The position numbers were made by a program, and so were the translations under genes. The notes beneath the pieces were generated by a model. The model saw only the letters and a program-made list of their open reading frames with translations. It was not told where the DNA came from and did no database searches. A stretch of DNA of 64,000 nt from a virus: positions 62,001 to 126,000 of IMG/VR virus record IMGVR_UViG_3300040758_000214, one strand, 5' to 3'. Numbering within the stretch: position 1 is the first letter of the stretch; each line of letters starts with the position of its first letter. Shown one piece after another: positions 1 to 8,688 of the stretch.

Positions 1-2543
1 GGCATTAATTGCATTAATCCCTGGGCTCCTCTACTAGATGTAGCATTTGGGTTTCCCCCACTCTCCGCTTGAATGACGGCTTTTACTAAATCACTACCAT
101 TAACTCCCCAATTTTTAAAGTCAAATGTTTTACCAAATCCTAGATCATCAATACTCCATCCTTTTTTTCCAGTCCTAGCAGCTGGATTTTTAGAAGCAGG
201 TGCATTTGGAGCAGGTCTCATATTATTAGGAACTGCACCATTTCCAATATTAACTTCAGGAAATAATTTAGAAAATTGAGATAACCATTCACCACCTTTC
301 CATCCAATTATTGCTCCTCCTAATATACCCATTGGATTCCCACCAGTGGCAACAGCTCCCAAAGATGCACCAATTACAGCCCCTTCTATTTTCATAGATC
401 GTTTACTTAAAAAACTAAAAGTAGATTGAACAACATCTTCAATTGTATCAACCGGATGTTGAATAACTTTCATAGCTCTCATTGCAATACTTTCTATTCC
501 TTCCCACATTCCATTCAATGATTTAGCAATTCTTTCAGGTCCAATATATCCAAATATTCCACCTATTAAAGCTCCAACAGGAGGCCCAAATGGGGGAGCC
601 AACATTCCAATGACCATACCTCTCATTGCACCAAAGAATGCACCTTCCATTTTTCCTAAGAATCCATGGAATCCTCCTTTAGATTGACCATAATCTCCAC
701 CACCTAAATATCCACCTAAAGTAGAGAAACTTTTTTGAGCACCAGTTGCTTTACCACCAAACCATTCATTAGACTTTCCCTCGCCAGCAAAGGCATTCAT
801 TAGGGAATCTACAATTCCTAATATTCCAGCTCCTTTTAAACCACCTCTAGCAATTGCACCTTTATTATTCCATAGACCTTTTGCTCCACCCCATAATCCT
901 TTACCTAAAAATTTTGCTCCGGACCATGCCATTTTACCCATAGCTAAAGGTATAGTCCACTTAAAGAATTTTAAAAGTTTAAATATTTTTTCTCCGCCCC
1001 AAAATCCAGCCTTGAATATAGGACCTAAAAATGGTATTCCTCCTAAGAAACCTTTTACTCCTGAATATAATGCCATTATCATTAAACCTAGATCACTAAA
1101 GAAACCTTTACCTTTTTTATACATAGTATGAACACCTTCTTTAGTTCCTTCGGTTGCATCTTGAATTTTCTTTAATCGTTTATCCATTGTACTATTTTTG
1201 GCAACATCTATATATTCCGCATCAATATATCCGGCTCCACCTGTCAATAATTTTTGACCGCCACCAATTTGACCATATTTTCCTCTTCTAAATTTATTTG
1301 CTATCCAACCAAACATTCCGCCTAAACCTATTGCTGAGGCTACGGCTCTAATTCTTTGATAATTTGTATATGTTTGATTCCCAGGAGGTGCAACATCTTC
1401 ACCTGTAATTTTTTCACTTAATCTTCTTAAGTAGAAAATCATTTGGTCATATCTTTCCATACTTCTTACATAAGTTATAGCTAAAATATTGGCCATATTT
1501 TCTTGAACATTTGTGGAATGTGGTAATTCTCTTTCATACCTATTTCTAACTTTGAATAAGAATTTTGGTATTTTATTAAATACTGAATCTAAGACATGTA
1601 ATCCTGTTGCTACTTTTCTAAAGAATGGATTTTGCATTACATATTTAATTAAGTGAGATTTAAGATCAAGTCCCATTCCAGTCATTGCTAATTTTAAACT
1701 AAATAATGTATTATAAATTTTAGATAACCAACCACCTTTATCTAAGCTAACTTTACTATTCAATAATTGTTCTGTTGAATATTTTCCTTTTTTAAATAAT
1801 TTACTTATTGGAGAAACTACTTCACCAGCATGAACGTATACAACTCCACCTTTAGATATTAATCCTCCGGATTGTAATTTTGGAATATTTTTTGCTCTAA
1901 TACTTGCATTGGAAGGTGAATCAAAATAATCATCGGATTCATTTAATCCTTGTTTTTTTCTACGTCTTCTTGCTCTAAATTCTTCAAATGTAATTGCGGA
2001 TTTAAATCTTTCCCAACCATATCTTATATATTGTCCTATACCAGATAAAGCTCTACCAATATTTTGTTTCATTCTTTCAGCTGCATTTCTAAATACATCT
2101 GTTTCCATAAATTTAGCTGCAAAATATCCAAAGATAGGTGTTGATTGTGATAGAGCCATTGCAACCATATTTTGTTTATTAAAACTCACATCTTGACTTA
2201 TAGCTCTACTATATTGAGCAATTGCATCTTTTGTAGATCTAGCGGTTGCGGATGTAATTTTTATAACACCTCTGGATAATGTATCAATGGTCATACTAAA
2301 TTTACTTAATATTTTAGTTACAGATGATGTAACTTCTTTAACACTTCTATCATTATATCCGGCTTGGTCAATGTATTTATAACTCGATCCCATTGAGCCA
2401 ATATTAGCGGAGGACCTATTAATATCTCTTCTGGTATCCATATTCATTCTATTAATATTCGCAGCGACAGAATTAATATTTGCTACTTCTGCTATTTCAG
2501 CTTTGGATAATGTAGTCTTTACTGGTTTTTTTGGAGGAGCCAT
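1..2543 (-). CDS. Tail tape-measure protein with lytic transglycosylase (SLT) domain, 3' end outside the window
   Basis: The frame is open without a stop from the ATG at 2543 to the left edge (847 codons), preceded by a GGGG-containing ribosome site. The N-terminal part is alpha-helical and polar; the middle is rich in Gly and hydrophobic segments, as in tape-measure proteins that span the tail lumen and insert in membranes. The last visible residues read AVIQAESGGNPNA followed by SRGAQGLMQLMP, the Glu-Ser-Gly and GLMQLMP motifs of soluble lytic transglycosylases; the Glu of AESGG is the expected catalytic acid. The domain would cut peptidoglycan during genome entry. It is the last visible gene of a terminase-led run. 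A separate structural lysozyme is possible, but the length and hydrophobic pattern favour tape measure. Confidence 0.85.
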   Translation of the reverse strand, partial: MAPPKKPVKTTLSKAEIAEVANINSVAANINRMNMDTRRDINRSSANIGSMGSSYKYIDQAGYNDRSVKEVTSSVTKILSKFSMTIDTLSRGVIKITSATARSTKDAIAQYSRAISQDVSFNKQNMVAMALSQSTPIFGYFAAKFMETDVFRNAAERMKQNIGRALSGIGQYIRYGWERFKSAITFEEFRARRRRKKQGLNESDDYFDSPSNASIRAKNIPKLQSGGLISKGGVVYVHAGEVVSPISKLFKKGKYSTEQLLNSKVSLDKGGWLSKIYNTLFSLKLAMTGMGLDLKSHLIKYVMQNPFFRKVATGLHVLDSVFNKIPKFLFKVRNRYERELPHSTNVQENMANILAITYVRSMERYDQMIFYLRRLSEKITGEDVAPPGNQTYTNYQRIRAVASAIGLGGMFGWIANKFRRGKYGQIGGGQKLLTGGAGYIDAEYIDVAKNSTMDKRLKKIQDATEGTKEGVHTMYKKGKGFFSDLGLMIMALYSGVKGFLGGIPFLGPIFKAGFWGGEKIFKLLKFFKWTIPLAMGKMAWSGAKFLGKGLWGGAKGLWNNKGAIARGGLKGAGILGIVDSLMNAFAGEGKSNEWFGGKATGAQKSFSTLGGYLGGGDYGQSKGGFHGFLGKMEGAFFGAMRGMVIGMLAPPFGPPVGALIGGIFGYIGPERIAKSLNGMWEGIESIAMRAMKVIQHPVDTIEDVVQSTFSFLSKRSMKIEGAVIGASLGAVATGGNPMGILGGAIIGWKGGEWLSQFSKLFPEVNIGNGAVPNNMRPAPNAPASKNPAARTGKKGWSIDDLGFGKTFDFKNWGVNGSDLVKAVIQAESGGNPNATSSRGAQGLMQLM

Positions 2544-2556
2544 TCTTTATTTCCCC

Positions 2557-3441
2557 TTATGCTTTACTTGCTAAGAATGAAATCATTTTGTTATATTTAC
2601 TAGATTTATCTGACTCTGATAATATACATATAACTTCTGAAGGAATAAATAATTCTTGAATATGAATTGATGGGACAATATTATTAAATTCTGATTTATA
2701 TACGTCTTTAATAGGATCTAATATATCAGAATATTTAGATCTTGATTTAAGCATATCCATCATTCCATAATGAATATACATCATAACTACATTGCAATAT
2801 TTAAGTAATAAATTTTCAAAATCATCTGTATTTAATTCTGTAATTTTAGAAAAGTTTTCAAATATTATTTCATATAATTTTCTCGTGCTATACATTCTGG
2901 TTAACTCAAAATAATTATACATAAAATTAATAATATTTTTTGTTTCTTTTGTTATATCACCTTTTAACTTAAATACTTTTGTAAAATAAGGAACATAAAA
3001 TTTCAATAATGTTTCACCAAATAATGATATAAATTGTTTAGGATATTCACTTGAAAACATATGAGTTAATTCATGTATAGTTGTTTCTGCTAAAAAATCT
3101 GCATATTTTTGAGTTATAATATTTTCTTTATGGTCTATTAAAATACATATTTTTTTCTCTTCTGGTAAATAAAATCCTACAATATGTTTAGCTTCTGAAG
3201 GTAAATCTTTAAGTTCTAATTCAAATACTCTTAAGAAAACCTTCGTATAATAACACGGGATTAATTTCTTTTTTTCAACTAATCTTATATAATCATTAGC
3301 ATAAGGTTTACTTCTATTACCAATTTTAATAGCATCAATAAATTTTTTAGTTAAAGTTGAAGATGTGTATAAAGGATGATCATTATATTCTGCAACCTTT
3401 TTTAAACTTATATCTATAGCAAGTTCATTAATGTTATCCAT
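2557..3441 (-). CDS. Unknown protein with HExxH (HELTH) metallopeptidase-like motif
   Basis: A 294-residue protein with no recognised family. At about residue 124 it contains TTIHELTHMF, a zinc-metallopeptidase HExxH motif in a helical setting, with several acidic residues downstream that could supply the third ligand. It lies between terminase (1 base away) and the tape-measure gene, so it is probably a virion or head/tail maturation protein. Whether it is an active protease cannot be judged; a structural protein that kept the fold is equally possible. Confidence 0.7.
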   Translation of the reverse strand: MDNINELAIDISLKKVAEYNDHPLYTSSTLTKKFIDAIKIGNRSKPYANDYIRLVEKKKLIPCYYTKVFLRVFELELKDLPSEAKHIVGFYLPEEKKICILIDHKENIITQKYADFLAETTIHELTHMFSSEYPKQFISLFGETLLKFYVPYFTKVFKLKGDITKETKNIINFMYNYFELTRMYSTRKLYEIIFENFSKITELNTDDFENLLLKYCNVVMMYIHYGMMDMLKSRSKYSDILDPIKDVYKSEFNNIVPSIHIQELFIPSEVICILSESDKSSKYNKMISFLASKA

Positions 3442-3442
3442 G

Positions 3443-5092
3443 TTACTCCTGATTATATAAACTTAAAATATCTACAAAGCCTTGATGTTCATCTAAATGT
3501 TCTTTGATATCTTTTATTAATTTATCATTATCCATTTCACCAGAATAAACATCTTCATTCATTCCAATTATATCAGAGAATACACTTTCATATTCAACTG
3601 AATGTTGTAACACTAAAGGTGGATCCCATTTTCTTACATAAAAAGCGCAACCTGTTGCTAATGCTAAATCATCTTTACTTCCAATGTCAGCTTCAACTCT
3701 TCCTTTCTTTTCAGTTAAACCAATTAATTCTAATGCTAATCTTTTTGATTTTACAATTTCTGGGAACTCTGTAATGTAAGAATATAAGGAATCTATAATT
3801 AAAGGTCTTGTTTTACTATTATTACTTAACCCTCTTCTCATTTGGCTACCTTGAGTTTTAGATGTAGTGACTCTTGGATTAACAGCTCCTGCAACCTTTT
3901 CTTTATAAAGCATAATCATATATTCACTATTATCAATTTCTTCAGCAACATTATTTCCATAACCACATGTTGTTTCAATAACACAACATCCAGGATATGT
4001 AGAACATGCTAATTTAACAATTTTAGAAAAATCCATAACTTTACACTTTGTATGATATTCCCATACTTGTTCTAAAGTTTCATAATCCCAAACTGTTATA
4101 GCAGAAAAATCTCCTCCATATTCAGAAGCTGTATCAACTCCTATTAAATAAAATTTTCCTTGTATAGGTTTTTGAAATACCCATATTTCACCACCAAATA
4201 TTTTACTTTTTTCAATTGGATCTACAGTATTATTTTGTAATGATATAATCGTTTTTTCATCAAAGAATGATCCTTGTCCTGATAAGAACTTTAGATCAAG
4301 TTCCTGCATTATTTTCTTTTCATCATTACCTGCAAGTCTTCTTTGTGTTTCATACCATTCTGGATCTTCTGCTAATTCTTTAACATCTTTCCAATGTATA
4401 ATAAAATCTTTAAAGATATCAGTTTTGGCTACAGCTGAACAATATCTTTCATAGAACCATTTTCCTCTACCAATTGTCTTATTAGGAGTAGATAATATAA
4501 CAGTTCCATAAGGAATTCCAGCTTTTTTAGCTTGTCTATGATTTGTAGATAAAGTTGAAATCATCCCCGTCCATGCTTCATCCATATTTGAAATAAATGC
4601 TGCTTCATCTATTATTAATAATGTAATGGCTTTACCTCTAAATGTATTTTCTGGTTTTTGTGGGTTAACACAAGCGGTATAAGTCTTACATCCATTTTTT
4701 AATAAATAAGATTGCTCTGATTCTTTTGTATATTTAGGTCTCATCCACTCTGGTAATTTAGAAATCATAGATCTCATAAATCTAACAAAGTCTGTTGCTT
4801 CAGTAGGATTTTTAGAAAGAACTCCAATAACAACATTTTTGAAAAATACTTGGAGCCATACTCCATATACTTGAACAATTGTAGATATTCCAATTTGTCT
4901 TGATTTTAAAACTAATACATATTTCTCTATATCTATTGTATTAATTAATTCAATCTGAGGTTTATATGGACTAAATAATACATCACCTCCTGGTAATTCA
5001 AGATAAATATAATTTCTACAAAAGTATTCAAATGATGCTTTACATTTAAGAAATTCTTGTATACACCATTTCTTATCTATTTTAGTTGCCAT
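3443..5092 (-). CDS. Terminase large subunit
   Basis: This is the DNA-packaging motor ATPase/nuclease (549 residues, usual length). The N-terminal ATPase has the terminase Walker A form LKSRQIGIST near residue 60 and Walker B LLIIDEAAF near residue 160. The C-terminal RNase H-like nuclease has IGVDTASEYGGD and a late KDDLALATG segment with the acidic metal ligands. It would bind the portal and cut concatemeric DNA. Its start overlaps nothing; about 50 bases upstream is the TTTAGAACA motif, and the two following genes are tightly packed, so this is probably the head of a late transcript. Confidence 0.95.
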   Translation of the reverse strand: MATKIDKKWCIQEFLKCKASFEYFCRNYIYLELPGGDVLFSPYKPQIELINTIDIEKYVLVLKSRQIGISTIVQVYGVWLQVFFKNVVIGVLSKNPTEATDFVRFMRSMISKLPEWMRPKYTKESEQSYLLKNGCKTYTACVNPQKPENTFRGKAITLLIIDEAAFISNMDEAWTGMISTLSTNHRQAKKAGIPYGTVILSTPNKTIGRGKWFYERYCSAVAKTDIFKDFIIHWKDVKELAEDPEWYETQRRLAGNDEKKIMQELDLKFLSGQGSFFDEKTIISLQNNTVDPIEKSKIFGGEIWVFQKPIQGKFYLIGVDTASEYGGDFSAITVWDYETLEQVWEYHTKCKVMDFSKIVKLACSTYPGCCVIETTCGYGNNVAEEIDNSEYMIMLYKEKVAGAVNPRVTTSKTQGSQMRRGLSNNSKTRPLIIDSLYSYITEFPEIVKSKRLALELIGLTEKKGRVEADIGSKDDLALATGCAFYVRKWDPPLVLQHSVEYESVFSDIIGMNEDVYSGEMDNDKLIKDIKEHLDEHQGFVDILSLYNQE

Positions 5093-5135
5093 TCTTTTAT
5101 TTTAATTTCCTTTTAAAAATAGTATGAAGATCCTT

Positions 5136-5152
5136 CTAATATTTGTTCTAAA
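5136..5152 (-). promoter_or_regulatory. Promoter-like motif TTTAGAACA upstream of terminase
   Basis: On the minus strand the sequence reads TTTAGAACAAATATTAG about 50 bases before the terminase ATG, in a stretch with no gene. The same TTTAGAACA nonamer followed by an AT-only tract occurs before the genes at 5396-6628 and 61414-61701. Promoter function is inferred from position and repetition only. Confidence 0.45.
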
Positions 5153-5340
5153 CTATTTTTAAGTATGGATTAATTTACTATATATATTAATACCTGAGAG
5201 TTGAGTTGTTATGTTATTTGTGTTAGGAGTAAAAAATGTATCAATGGAATCTGCTTGTGTATGTTTGTATGAACTATGGAGATGTGGGAGTGCAACACAA
5301 CAAGTAAGAGGGTAAAATAATTTATTTTATATATAGGCAA

Positions 5341-5368
5341 GGGAACTAGATTATTAAATCTAGTTCCC
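5341..5368 (-). terminator. Hairpin terminator after the baseplate-like gene
   Basis: A perfect 12-bp inverted repeat (GGGAACTAGATT, 4-base loop) lies 27 bases downstream of the stop at 5396. On the minus strand it is followed by TTGCCTATATA rather than a clean T-run; on the plus strand by a short T-tract. The rest of the gene-free stretch 5153-5340 shows no reading frame or other signal that I can identify. Confidence 0.6.
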
Positions 5369-5395
5369 TATCGGGAATTTTTATTGTTAATTTTT

Positions 5396-6628
5396 TTAGC
5401 TTGATTGATTAGTTCTCATTAAATTAGTAATACAAGTCGTTTGCCATCCCCCGCCTTGTTTTTGAAAATTAATATCGCTTGACTTAAGAATATATTTTCC
5501 AGACAAATTTGTATGTTCAATAATTTTAGTGTTAAATTTAACTGACTCTCCTACATTTATTAATTGAAGGATAGGAAGATTTCTTTCAATTCCAACTATG
5601 ATAGTTGATAGATTTGAAATTTTTTTTGATATATTTGCTATAATTGAAGTATTTGAATTTTCATATCCAGTTTCATTTATTTCATATGTAATTCTATTTG
5701 ACAATTCTGGATCAAAATCTATGTTATTATTTTTTGATATAAGTCCATTTTTTTGGCATATAGTTTGTAAATCATTTTCTAATAATGTAAATAATTTATC
5801 ACTAGGTTTTGCTATAAATCTTGTAGTTTTTGATATAGTCGAAAATCTTTGATTTCCTACATAATTATTTTTAATTGGAGCATAAGTATAGAAGTTTTTA
5901 CCATCACTACATGTACTTATTATTTTAGAATTATCTTTATCATCTAATGCTAATTGATATATTGTAAATGTTTGATTTTTATTCATTTTGGATGCTAAAT
6001 TTTTTATGTATAATTTATTATCATACTGACAAAATATAATACTGGCTCCGGAGTATAATCCAAATTTTTCATCCAAATATTGAATTGTTTTATATAATGT
6101 AGTTGGAGGAATTAATACTTGATCAATTATTTGAGTATTCTCTCCATCACTATCATATATTAAAGTTGAATTTGATTTCTTGCATAGATCTTGAATTATT
6201 TGTCTTAATGTTTGATTAAGATATACATTGTTTACATGATTAGTTATAGTCTTAAAAGGTTTTCTTGGAATAGTTATAATATTAATTAAAGTTCTATCAA
6301 TTTGTTTATTTTGTGATAATTGATCTTTATTAGTTATACTATAATCATTTCTTATCATCATCAATTCAAAGTCCAATTGTTCTGATACAAAAGATTGTTC
6401 TCTAGTTAATTTAATTGATAATTTAATAGGATCTTGACCATATAATTTAGTAAGAATAATATCATTTGAATCCATAAATAATTCGAGATTAAGTATTTGA
6501 TAAGGAGAATTAATAGATGAAACTAATCTTACTCTATTCAAATCTGCAGAATAATCTTTATCTTTTATTCGTAAAGATATATAGTATTGAACCTTATCAA
6601 ATGACGCACCCTTAATAATATTAGACAT
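5396..6628 (-). CDS. Probable baseplate/tail hub structural protein
   Basis: A 410-residue, mainly beta-strand protein. The first 90 residues (repeated strands, then a LYGQDPIKLSIKL segment) resemble the start of gp27/gpD-like baseplate hub proteins; I see no catalytic motif. It stands alone between two hairpin terminators with its own promoter-like motif 22 bases upstream, in the virion gene zone. The assignment rests on fold-like pattern and context, not on a diagnostic motif. Confidence 0.5.
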   Translation of the reverse strand: MSNIIKGASFDKVQYYISLRIKDKDYSADLNRVRLVSSINSPYQILNLELFMDSNDIILTKLYGQDPIKLSIKLTREQSFVSEQLDFELMMIRNDYSITNKDQLSQNKQIDRTLINIITIPRKPFKTITNHVNNVYLNQTLRQIIQDLCKKSNSTLIYDSDGENTQIIDQVLIPPTTLYKTIQYLDEKFGLYSGASIIFCQYDNKLYIKNLASKMNKNQTFTIYQLALDDKDNSKIISTCSDGKNFYTYAPIKNNYVGNQRFSTISKTTRFIAKPSDKLFTLLENDLQTICQKNGLISKNNNIDFDPELSNRITYEINETGYENSNTSIIANISKKISNLSTIIVGIERNLPILQLINVGESVKFNTKIIEHTNLSGKYILKSSDINFQKQGGGWQTTCITNLMRTNQSS

Positions 6629-6641
6629 ATAATTCTCCTCT

Positions 6642-6658
6642 TTAATATATGTTCTAAA
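6642..6658 (-). promoter_or_regulatory. Promoter-like motif TTTAGAACA before the baseplate-like gene
   Basis: The minus strand reads TTTAGAACATATATTAA, 22 bases before the ATG at 6628 and directly downstream of the hairpin terminator at 6674-6704. It shares nine bases exactly with the motif before terminase. Confidence 0.45.
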
Positions 6659-6673
6659 AATAGAACCAAAAAA

Positions 6674-6704
6674 AAACAGAGAGGGTTTAATTAGCTCTCT
6701 GTTT
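6674..6704 (-). terminator. Rho-independent terminator
   Basis: A 10-bp stem (AAACAGAGAG / CTCTCTGTTT) with an 11-base loop, followed on the minus strand by an unbroken run of nine T. It sits just downstream of the stop of the gene at 6713-7072 and is a textbook intrinsic terminator. Confidence 0.85.
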
Positions 6705-6712
6705 ATTAAACT

Positions 6713-7072
6713 TTATTTCTTTGATCTTTCTATTGTAACAGCAACATGAATTGCCATATCCAAGCCTTCTTTAGTAGGTTCAATTCTAAGAAATGGACTT
6801 TTCTTATTTGGATTATTACAAAAATGTGGGTCGATACTCCCTTGTATTTTTAAATTATCTAATGTAGTATTCTTATACAACATTATCTTATGTCCTTCAT
6901 AATTCTTACAATCAGGATAACATATCTCCAATATTAAAGTCGACCCTACTTGTGTTGAGGATATAATTTCATAATTATTAGGATCAGGATTTGGGAGATA
7001 TATTTTTCTTATCTTTCTTTCATGTGGTTCTTCGTAAGTACTTGCAGATCTATTAAATAATCTAATTCCCAT
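6713..7072 (-). CDS. Unknown protein, 119 aa
   Basis: I do not recognise this protein. It has an Arg-rich N-terminus (HERKIRKIYLPNP), a beta-rich centre with two Cys in ICYPDC, and no membrane segment. It is the last gene before a strong terminator and follows the small gene at 7086 by 13 bases. A small virion or tail accessory protein is possible from the position. Confidence 0.6.
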   Translation of the reverse strand: MGIRLFNRSASTYEEPHERKIRKIYLPNPDPNNYEIISSTQVGSTLILEICYPDCKNYEGHKIMLYKNTTLDNLKIQGSIDPHFCNNPNKKSPFLRIEPTKEGLDMAIHVAVTIERSKK

Positions 7073-7085
7073 AATAAATCACCTT

Positions 7086-7331
7086 TTATCTAATTCTCCA
7101 ACAGCGTATTCCTTCAGGAACAGTTCTAGTAGTGAATACATAAGGACTATTCCTTCTAGCCTCTGCTAATATTCTTGTTTGAATCATTTTTCTGTGATAT
7201 GTATTATTACTTTCACAATTTATAAGAAATGAATCATTTCTTTCCATGATCTGAAAGGGATAAATACTGGGAGTTCTTCTTCGATTTCGGTTAATTGGCG
7301 GAATGTAAATATTCTTTTCAATTTCAATCAT
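7086..7331 (-). CDS. Unknown small basic protein, 81 aa
   Basis: Not recognised. It is rich in Arg, Asn and Tyr with no Cys-based metal site and no hydrophobic helix. A good AGGAG-type site precedes the ATG at 7331. It is paired with the gene at 6713 and lies directly downstream of the structured RNA candidate at 7349-7472, whose closing helix ends 17 bases before this start. Confidence 0.55.
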   Translation of the reverse strand: MIEIEKNIYIPPINRNRRRTPSIYPFQIMERNDSFLINCESNNTYHRKMIQTRILAEARRNSPYVFTTRTVPEGIRCWRIR

Positions 7332-7348
7332 TCAATTCTCCTTTATTT

Positions 7349-7472
7349 TATTTGGTGGCTCGGTTTCTTTCGCACTTCGTTTACAGAACCTTTACGATAG
7401 AAGGTGTAGGGCTTACACGAACTTAAACCGACTGTAACCCGGACCGATAGTTTTGTCTGACACCACCAAATA
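7349..7472 (-). ncRNA. Structured, pseudoknot-capable RNA candidate (strand uncertain)
   Basis: A 124-base intergenic block clearly richer in G+C than its neighbours. Its ends form a perfect 10-bp helix (TATTTGGTGG / CCACCAAATA). Inside, 7360-7366 pairs with 7425-7431 and 7376-7380 with 7417-7421, nested; 7381-7386 pairs with 7432-7437 and crosses the first pair, giving a possible pseudoknot. Small hairpins at 7388-7405 and 7404-7418 are alternatives. The pairing is symmetric, so the strand is not fixed; co-transcription with neighbours favours minus. I could not match it to 5S rRNA, tRNA, tmRNA or a riboswitch. Confidence 0.5.
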
Positions 7473-7477
7473 TTTAT

Positions 7478-8542
7478 TTAGTTTGAAGGATTCAAAATGG
7501 CTAATGCATCTGTAATTTGGGATGGAATTACAAGAACACGTTCTGCAACATCTTCCATTAGAAGTTTAGCATTAATATTCTTTTCAAGGGTTGAAAATTT
7601 ACAAATAGCATTAAACAATTTCCAAGATGAAAGTGTTTCCCCTTCATTTACAACAGTTGAAAGATAATTGGAAATATCAACTCTTCTTTTCTTTCCAACT
7701 TTTTCAATTAAATCCATCATTCTTAAAAGATCATCATCTGTTACTGGAGTATTAAAATTAGTCTGGATTAAACTCAATGCATTCTGAGAAAATGCTTGTA
7801 CATAATTTCCAACCGCCGCAGATAATTCACTATGAGCTGATGTTAAATGAATTTGACGAATTGAACTAAGTTTATTTCTAAATCCAAAAGAAATAGATTT
7901 TTCATCACCTTCTAAAACTACAAACCCAAATGAGATTGTAATAGCTTTACGCCCATTATAACTATTTGTTACAATTACTTCTGGATATACATCCCCAACC
8001 TGAGGAATATTGGATACATTTTGAATAACCATTTCATGATACATATAATCCAATGTTGGAGGAATCATAGTATATTCTCTAAATATTGGAGTCTGTATTT
8101 CAGAAATCATTTCTCTAATTTTATTATTTAATGTATCATTGCCTGTAAATTGATAATTATTAGAAACTATACATACATATTTTGGATTACTTGTTTCTTC
8201 ATTTTCTCCTGCGATTGGTCTGGTATATAATCCTAAGAAAGGTACATCAATACTATCAATGGTTTTTAACTCTTTATAAAACACCTCACCAAAAGAATCT
8301 CTATAATTATAAATTCCTGGTTCTGTTAAAGTTAAACCCATTTCTTCATATGCTTCATTGAATTTTCTGTGCGTTGATGTCGTAGTCGGTGATTGCTGTG
8401 TATCACCTTCAGTAGCTTCACCTTGCTCAATTAAATTATTAATAATATCACTTGCTCTGGTTAAATTTTCATTAATCACTGGTTCATTAATTTCTTGAGT
8501 TGGATCTAAATTAATTGCAGTTTCTTCCATTTTATTCTCCAT
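7478..8542 (-). CDS. Unknown protein, DUF932-like by general pattern
   Basis: A 354-residue soluble protein with an acidic, low-complexity N-terminus (residues 1-60, rich in Glu, Thr and Asn) and an alpha/beta body. The order of strands and helices, with YKELKTIDSIDVPF early and a C-terminal helical part, is loosely like DUF932 proteins of phages and plasmids, but I see no decisive motif. The acidic tail is placed at the N-terminus. It lies alone between the RNA candidate and a run of small genes. Confidence 0.55.
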   Translation of the reverse strand: MENKMEETAINLDPTQEINEPVINENLTRASDIINNLIEQGEATEGDTQQSPTTTSTHRKFNEAYEEMGLTLTEPGIYNYRDSFGEVFYKELKTIDSIDVPFLGLYTRPIAGENEETSNPKYVCIVSNNYQFTGNDTLNNKIREMISEIQTPIFREYTMIPPTLDYMYHEMVIQNVSNIPQVGDVYPEVIVTNSYNGRKAITISFGFVVLEGDEKSISFGFRNKLSSIRQIHLTSAHSELSAAVGNYVQAFSQNALSLIQTNFNTPVTDDDLLRMMDLIEKVGKKRRVDISNYLSTVVNEGETLSSWKLFNAICKFSTLEKNINAKLLMEDVAERVLVIPSQITDALAILNPSN

Positions 8543-8546
8543 TAGG

Positions 8547-8679
8547 TTAGTTGTTAATTCTCAAAAATGAATACCACTTTTCACATGTAGGGCATTTCCA
8601 TAGTTTATATGATTTTATTTGTTCTATTGTTGGATACTGTTCTTCAAAAATTGGATCGTAATGTTCACAGGTTGTCATT
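8547..8679 (-). pseudogene. Small zinc-type protein broken by a one-base frameshift
   Basis: From the ATG at 8679 the frame reads MTTCEHYDPIFEE and then meets a stop after 24 codons. The next frame continues sensibly as QYPTIEQIKSYKLW and KCPTCEKWYSF to a stop at 8547. Joined, they give a protein of about 43 residues with Cys/His and CPTC ligands, typical of small phage zinc proteins. The break is at GAAGAAACAG. It could be a real mutation, a sequencing slip or recoding. Confidence 0.4.
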
Positions 8680-8688
8680 ATATTATTC

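Noticed and set aside
7349-7472. 5S rRNA, because of the 120-base length and closing helix
   Set aside because: The conserved 5S loop with CCGAAC and the helix IV-V pattern are absent on both strands.
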